Assembly: GCA_037179385.1 (NCBI GenBank)
Contig: CM074193.1
Location: forward strand, 40,084,846 to 40,148,845
Source of the DNA: Holothuria scabra
Lineage: Eukaryota > Echinodermata > Holothuroidea > Aspidochirotida > Holothuriidae
Direction of reading: 5' to 3'
DNA: 64,000 nucleotides
In this document: piece by piece, positions 62,301-64,000 of the stretch
Position numbering within the stretch: the first letter of the stretch is position 1
Layout: each line of letters starts with the position of its first letter
Notes under the pieces: generated by a model
Databases searched by the model: none
Seen by the model: the letters and a program-made list of their open reading frames with translations, nothing else
Told to the model about the DNA's origin: nothing
Made by a program: the position numbers and the translations under genes

Positions 62301-63812
62301 TATCATGAGAACCGTACAAGTTGTTTCGTTACCCTTATTGACAGCATTTATCAAAATAGGTAGTGTTCCTTGGTAGGCTGAGATATGATCCATATAAAAT
62401 TCTAAAGCTGATGCAATGGGATTCTGGACAAATGACAGTCCTGCTTGGCAAGTCTTGTTTTGAAGAAGTAAATCATGAATCGGTGCTTTTACGCGAGTTA
62501 CCGCGATGCATTGACCATTGATGAAGACCATATATTTTGGGCAAACTGAAAAAATGAAAAGAACAAACCTTTTTCTTTTTACATTGTTTAACATTTTACA
62601 ATGTTTATAAATTTTCCATTTCAATGTTTCGGAAACAGCACTGACGTTACTGTTGTTGTCTAATACCACCTTCCGGTTTTAACGCGTCCATTATCTAAAA
62701 CCGTTACCAGTCTTTGCAGAAAATACACTGAAGCATGAAGGAACCCAAATTTAATCGACAGAGATTTCAAAAGTCGTAATTTTGTGGAGATGTCTCTCTG
62801 ACAAAACGAAAGCATGGAAGGCATGCAAGATGTGTTACTTTTTTTATCCTTTGACAGACACTTTTAAAGGCAAAATACTTGTTATTGCTCTAAGTCCCAA
62901 TGAAACTTGAACACCTTACACTGCTGAGAAAATTTTTCTGGCTACTTTAAAAAGATATTTTTAATAAGCTTTCCTTGCATGTAATGCAAGGCATGCACAT
63001 GATTTCAGACATTGCTGAGTACATGGTTTAAACTATGCTCGAAACAAGCTTCTGTTTCACCACAGTTATTATAGCATATATCAACTATGGTTTCACGGTT
63101 TCTTTCAGTTTGCGGAAATTCACCCTGATTCTTTGGCTTAACATGCTCTCTCGACTATTCACTTGGGGCGCATAAGAAATGCAGTATAATTTAGGGTGAC
63201 AGTAGCGTGGGGCCAGGGACTATGGCCCCACCCCTTGAAGAAGAAGGAAAAAACCTGAAAGGGCAACAGAAGCGCATCCATATTTGCCGTTAGGCTTGGA
63301 ACCCTTCCCAAGGACGGGGAATGTATAAACCGTGTCATCCTCTGGTGACATTTCTTCGATGTTATTCCTTTTCAGTTGGTAATCACAAAACATGTACACC
63401 AGCTACCTTCAAATTGATCCTTAGTAGACACCATTTTGCCTCCAGTCAGATTCGAATACGAAAATGCACCCGTACCCATGTCAGTCTAGAAAATTTACCA
63501 TTTGACCCAACTTCACAATTCTTGCGCACTTCACTAGGGATGAGGTTAATTATGAGCATGACCAAGGTAAACCGAGTGCTGGACCTGTGGCAGATAAAGA
63601 TACTTGGCTCTATGCAATTTGTTACAACTTCTGTGTAGCTTCAACAATTAGAATTCACTGTCAGTTACTGTTAGTAACACTGGAATCGTTAATATTATGT
63701 AACAGGGATTGAACATGGAATGAAGACAGTCAGGTATGGCTTTTTTTATTCAAATTTAACTTACCTCCGGTGAACAAGTTTACCACTGTTTCTTTATGTC
63801 GAACGTTTGTTC
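37517..63812 (-). CDS. GRL101/relaxin-receptor-like GPCR: lectin-like, 7 LDLa, LRR and 7TM; 5' end outside window
   Basis: Cell-surface receptor of the LDLa/LRR rhodopsin-like class (relaxin receptors RXFP1/2 and the snail GRL101 type). Nineteen exons join in frame to at least 1,017 residues: 63765-63812, 62219-62545, 61541-61666, 60334-60444, 56803-56919, 54186-54302, 50863-51009, 49825-49941, 49228-49347, 48901-49003, 48467-48592, 47939-48010, 47706-47777, 45860-45931, 44699-44770, 44125-44187, 42897-42977, 38923-39793 and 37517-37810. Order: short linker, C-type-lectin-like domain, seven LDLa modules, LRR N-cap, about seven LRRs, cysteine hinge, 7TM. The summed length fits one frame exactly. 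RXFP1/2 have a single LDLa, so the many LDLa modules favour the GRL101 group. The ligand is unknown; a relaxin-like peptide is only an inference from the family. Signal peptide and first exons lie beyond 63812. Confidence 0.92.
37811..38922. other. Receptor intron between TM6 and TM7 exons
   Basis: No exon or repeat was recognised on either strand; short + strand frames are uninformative. Confidence 0.5.
38923..39793 (-). CDS. Receptor exon: hinge and TM1 to TM6
   Basis: Acceptor CATTGTCTCCACAG, donor CCCCAG|GTTTGT; phase 2 in, phase 0 out, 290 codons. The hinge has [17 protein letters not shown] and SSCKDLM, like the cysteine-rich C-cap of LRR receptors. TM1 contains [15 protein letters not shown]2 has [16 protein letters not shown]3 ends in the E/DRY-like [14 protein letters not shown]4 is [19 protein letters not shown]5 follows [19 protein letters not shown]6 has [16 protein letters not shown]. 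Between TM5 and TM6 is a basic loop, [17 protein letters not shown], likely to contact the G protein. These landmarks place it in the rhodopsin family, relaxin/glycoprotein-hormone receptor side. Confidence 0.96.
39794..41467. other. Receptor intron, first part
   Basis: No exon was supported. A 19-20 base direct repeat with GCAATAAGCAGTGGGCC occurs at about 40888 and 40914, and C-rich simple sequence at about 40725-40747. Confidence 0.45.
41468..42283. mobile_element. Non-autonomous element packed with TTGGGCAA motifs
   Basis: Perfect 11-bp terminal inverted repeat, CACTCTAAAAA at 41468-41478 and TTTTTAGAGTG at 42273-42283. Both subterminal regions carry many TTGGGCAA/TTGCCCAA motifs in both orientations (for example ATTGCCCAACACC at about 42064 and 42176). 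No transposase and no clear target duplication, so no superfamily is assigned. Confidence 0.75.
42897..42977 (-). CDS. Receptor exon: last LRR (27 codons)
   Basis: An 81-base exon, phase 2-2, acceptor TTTCCATTGCAG, donor TT|GTGAGT. Reads [19 protein letters not shown], then RGLENLSVL. Leads straight into the hinge of the 7TM exon. Confidence 0.88.
44125..44187 (-). CDS. Receptor exon: one LRR (21 codons)
   Basis: A 63-base exon, phase 2-2, acceptor AAGTTCTATCAG, donor TT|GTAAGT. Reads [15 protein letters not shown], then NKTTVL. One codon triplet set shorter than its neighbours but keeps the phase. Confidence 0.86.
44699..44770 (-). CDS. Receptor exon: one LRR (24 codons)
   Basis: A 72-base exon, phase 2-2, acceptor TCCATTTACAG, donor AT|GTGAGT. 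Reads [19 protein letters not shown], then SAVQNM. Confidence 0.88.
45860..45931 (-). CDS. Receptor exon: one LRR (24 codons)
   Basis: A 72-base exon, phase 2-2, acceptor TTTTGATGCAG, donor CT|GTAAGA. Reads [19 protein letters not shown], then ERLPYL. Confidence 0.9.
46244..46440. repeat. 48-bp minisatellite, about 4 units
   Basis: Units like AGAATGCTCTCAGCCCTACG, then ATAAATGTCATTCCCACCCC, repeat with a 48-base period. The period is a multiple of three, so one minus-strand frame stays open as repeats of [14 protein letters not shown]; it has no splice signals and lies in a receptor intron. Confidence 0.85.
47269..47301 (+). repeat. Poly-A run (33 A)
   Basis: Homopolymer in a receptor intron. 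It may be the tail of a retroposed fragment, but no body was recognised next to it. Confidence 0.85.
47706..47777 (-). CDS. Receptor exon: one LRR (24 codons)
   Basis: A 72-base exon, phase 2-2, acceptor TTTACATTGCAG, donor TT|GTAAGT. Reads [19 protein letters not shown], then IRLAKL. Regular LRR with the conserved Asn. Confidence 0.9.
47939..48010 (-). CDS. Receptor exon: one LRR (24 codons)
   Basis: A 72-base exon, phase 2-2, acceptor TTTTCGCCAG, donor CT|GTAAGT. Reads [19 protein letters not shown], then SNLHTL: an LRR of the LxLSxxxIxxI type. Confidence 0.9.
48467..48592 (-). CDS. Receptor exon: leucine-rich region, first part
   Basis: Acceptor TTCTCAACAG, donor CT|GTGAGT, phase 2-2. 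Encodes [20 protein letters not shown], then [14 protein letters not shown]. The first half is divergent; the second half leads into the regular LRRs. Confidence 0.82.
48901..49003 (-). CDS. Receptor exon: LRR N-terminal cap
   Basis: Acceptor GTTGTAATTCCAG, donor TT|GTAAGT. Reads [16 protein letters not shown], then [17 protein letters not shown]. The Cys-Pro-Pro-Gly-Cys-Val-Cys pattern is typical of an LRR N-cap. Phase 1 in and phase 2 out, so this exon switches from the LDLa phase class to the LRR phase class. Confidence 0.9.
49228..49347 (-). CDS. Receptor exon: LDLa module 7
   Basis: Acceptor TCTTTCCATTCAG, donor TGTG|GTGAGT, phase 1-1. Reads [20 protein letters not shown], then [16 protein letters not shown]. 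Six cysteines; the loop has Gly-Asp-Asp-Glu in place of Gly-Ser-Asp-Glu. Last LDLa before the leucine-rich region. Confidence 0.92.
49825..49941 (-). CDS. Receptor exon: LDLa module 6
   Basis: Acceptor TTCTTGACCCAG, donor TGTG|GTAGGT, phase 1-1. Reads [20 protein letters not shown], then [15 protein letters not shown]: six cysteines and an intact acidic loop. Confidence 0.93.
50265..50315 (-). mobile_element. SINE-family 3' fragment
   Basis: The + strand reads GTTTTACGGCCAAGTTTCCA, then ACCAATTGGTTT, the complement of the family's AACCAxTxGGTTGGAAAC block. A short relic. Confidence 0.55.
50863..51009 (-). CDS. Receptor exon: LDLa module 5 (degenerate)
   Basis: Acceptor AATCTTTTAG, donor TGTG|GTAAAT, phase 1-1. 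Begins [19 protein letters not shown] and then diverges: [20 protein letters not shown] ends in RHC. The conserved Ser-Asp-Glu calcium-binding acidic residues are gone and the third-to-fourth cysteine spacing is longer. Probably a structural rather than calcium-binding module. Confidence 0.82.
52385..52990 (-). repeat. DR1 repeat family, minus-strand copy
   Basis: Perfect AGGTCAAAGGTCA (minus strand) at 52526-52538, further decayed cores to 52800, then a CA microsatellite at 52903-52935. The end hairpin is GGTTCCTTTTGC...GCAAAGAACC. Same order as the + strand copies, reversed. Confidence 0.8.
54186..54302 (-). CDS. Receptor exon: LDLa module 4 (variant)
   Basis: Acceptor ATGTTTGTAG, donor TGCC|GTAAGT, phase 1-1. 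Reads [17 protein letters not shown], then [18 protein letters not shown]. The first cysteine is absent and the calcium loop is altered, with Asn-Asn-Trp inserted before Glu-Asp-Glu. Clearly LDLa-derived, with a modified loop. Confidence 0.85.
55008..55165 (-). mobile_element. Polypurine tract followed by SINE-family fragment
   Basis: 55008-55052 is a GGAAGG/GGGAAGGGAA run. 55055-55165 contains GTTTTATGGCCTAGTTTCCA, GTTGTGGCTCACTGGC and CACAGAGCACAAAG, the complement of the SINE body. Confidence 0.6.
55243..55443. mobile_element. Possible repeat with CAGTGGCGTAGCCA end
   Basis: The complement of the right edge reads CAGTGGCGTAGCCACGGTGG, a type of start common to many repeats; the left edge CTGGGCACGAAGCCAGG is only weakly similar. 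No target duplication. Confidence 0.3.
56803..56919 (-). CDS. Receptor exon: LDLa module 3
   Basis: Acceptor TTTTAACTTTCAG, donor TGTG|GTAAGG, phase 1-1. Reads [20 protein letters not shown], then [15 protein letters not shown]: a textbook LDLa with six cysteines and an intact calcium site. A hAT-like element ends 33 bases upstream of this exon's acceptor. Confidence 0.93.
56944..59556. mobile_element. hAT-like element with 8-bp target duplication
   Basis: Element 56952-59548 (2,597 bp). The left end TAGGGATGCACCGGAT matches the complement of the right end exactly over 16 bases. The flanks GTAAGAAT and GTAAAAAT differ at one base in eight, as expected for an old hAT duplication. Repeated CCGGCCGGAT motifs lie just inside both ends. 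No transposase is visible. It carries a second element at 57646-58802. Confidence 0.88.
57638..58810. mobile_element. Second hAT-like element nested in the first
   Basis: Element 57646-58802 (1,157 bp). The left end TAGTGTTCGACCGAT pairs imperfectly with the complement of the right end, TAGTGGTTGTCGGAT. Flanks AATATGAT and AATACGAT match at 7 of 8. ATCGGTAA/TAATCGG motifs lie inside both ends. No transposase. Confidence 0.82.
60125..60228 (+). mobile_element. SINE-family 3' body
   Basis: CAAGCCAGTGAGCCA, GGCTCGACGTGAACCAGTAG, GTTGGAAACTGGGCCGTAAA and CTCCATCCAACTAAC match the family copies at 18563 and 22553. Confidence 0.7.
60334..60444 (-). CDS. Receptor exon: LDLa module 2
   Basis: Acceptor TTGTTTCAACAG, donor TGCG|GTAAGT, phase 1-1. 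Reads [16 protein letters not shown], then [15 protein letters not shown]. The first of the six usual cysteines is missing (Phe-Phe-Gln before the first Cys seen), while the acidic core Ser-Asp-Glu-Asn-Asp is kept. Confidence 0.88.
61541..61666 (-). CDS. Receptor exon: LDLa module 1
   Basis: Acceptor CTGTTTTGCAG, donor ACAG|GTACGT, phase 1-1. Contains [20 protein letters not shown] followed by [15 protein letters not shown]. All six cysteines and the Asp-Gly-Ser-Asp-Glu calcium-binding core are present: a complete LDL-receptor class A module. Confidence 0.9.
62219..62545 (-). CDS. Receptor exon: C-type-lectin-like domain
   Basis: Acceptor CATTTTTTCAG, donor GAAG|GTAAGA; 327 bases, phase 1-1. 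Starts [15 protein letters not shown], includes [11 protein letters not shown], and ends with [20 protein letters not shown] then Lys-Pro. The cysteine spacing, the Trp before the third conserved Cys and the terminal ICAKP resemble the C-type lectin fold (compare FICEK ends). No EPN/QPD or WND sugar-binding motif is visible, so calcium-dependent sugar binding is doubtful. The domain call is moderate. Confidence 0.7.
63765..63812 (-). CDS. Receptor exon: short linker before the lectin-like domain
   Basis: A 48-base exon with acceptor TTTTTGGTTCTAG and donor GAG|GTAAGT. Only one frame is open: [15 protein letters not shown]. Its phase (two bases in, one base out) matches the next exon, completing a Val before CPKYMVF. 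Short, so called from splice sites and phase rather than from homology. Confidence 0.65.
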
Positions 63813-64000
63813 CTAGAACCAAAAATAGTGGGAAAACATCAAAATACATATCCCATTGCTTTCGTGTAGATGTAAGCTTAAATGAAATGTTGAATACGCA
63901 CTATATAAGCATGAAATAAAAGGTGAGTGAATATCGTAAAACTGAGTCACCTTATTTCCAATGTGACTCATCTTTGTATTTTAGCACTCTTTTCCCCTCT

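Overview
This is a window of animal nuclear DNA: genes are split into short exons by long AT-rich introns, splice sites are canonical, and there are many short dispersed repeats and non-autonomous DNA transposons. The two genes recognised fit a ciliated marine invertebrate: a dynein assembly factor, and a GRL101/relaxin-receptor-like GPCR with LDLa repeats, a receptor type seen in molluscs, echinoderms and lancelets but not vertebrates. My best guess is an echinoderm, perhaps a sea cucumber. That guess rests on overall appearance, not on a diagnostic sequence.

Left half, + strand, about 6.2 to 27.7 kb: the 3' part of DNAAF3. Eight coding exons keep an open frame of 440 residues across seven phase-compatible introns. 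The first coding exon, which should carry the N-terminal Trp-Trp-Gly region, was not found and probably lies upstream of the window. The introns are full of a repeat family whose roughly 145-bp units carry perfect AGGTCAAAGGTCA direct repeats, plus hAT-like MITEs, a foldback element and SINE pieces. Two neighbouring piggyBac-like MITEs lie just upstream of the first exon seen.

Middle, about 27.7 to 36.4 kb: an intergenic or 3'-end zone. It holds a palindromic MITE (second copy near 35.4 kb), a SINE with a tRNA-like head, a GC-richer low-complexity block, one orphan candidate exon on the + strand, and three candidate minus-strand exons that look like parts of a protein kinase fold with a non-catalytic loop.

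Right half, minus strand, 63.8 down to 37.5 kb: a large receptor gene facing DNAAF3 tail to tail. Nineteen exons join in frame to at least 1,017 residues: C-type-lectin-like domain, seven LDLa modules, LRR N-cap, about seven LRRs, cysteine hinge and a rhodopsin-family 7TM domain. Its 5' end is beyond the window. LDLa exons are all phase 1-1 and LRR exons phase 2-2. A second, phase-matched donor in the last 7TM exon could splice to the pseudokinase-like exons, giving a GPCR with a pseudokinase tail. This is the most interesting hypothesis in the window.

Two hAT-like elements, one nested in the other and both with near-perfect 8-bp target-site duplications, sit in one receptor intron. No RNA gene, CRISPR array or complete autonomous transposon was recognised.
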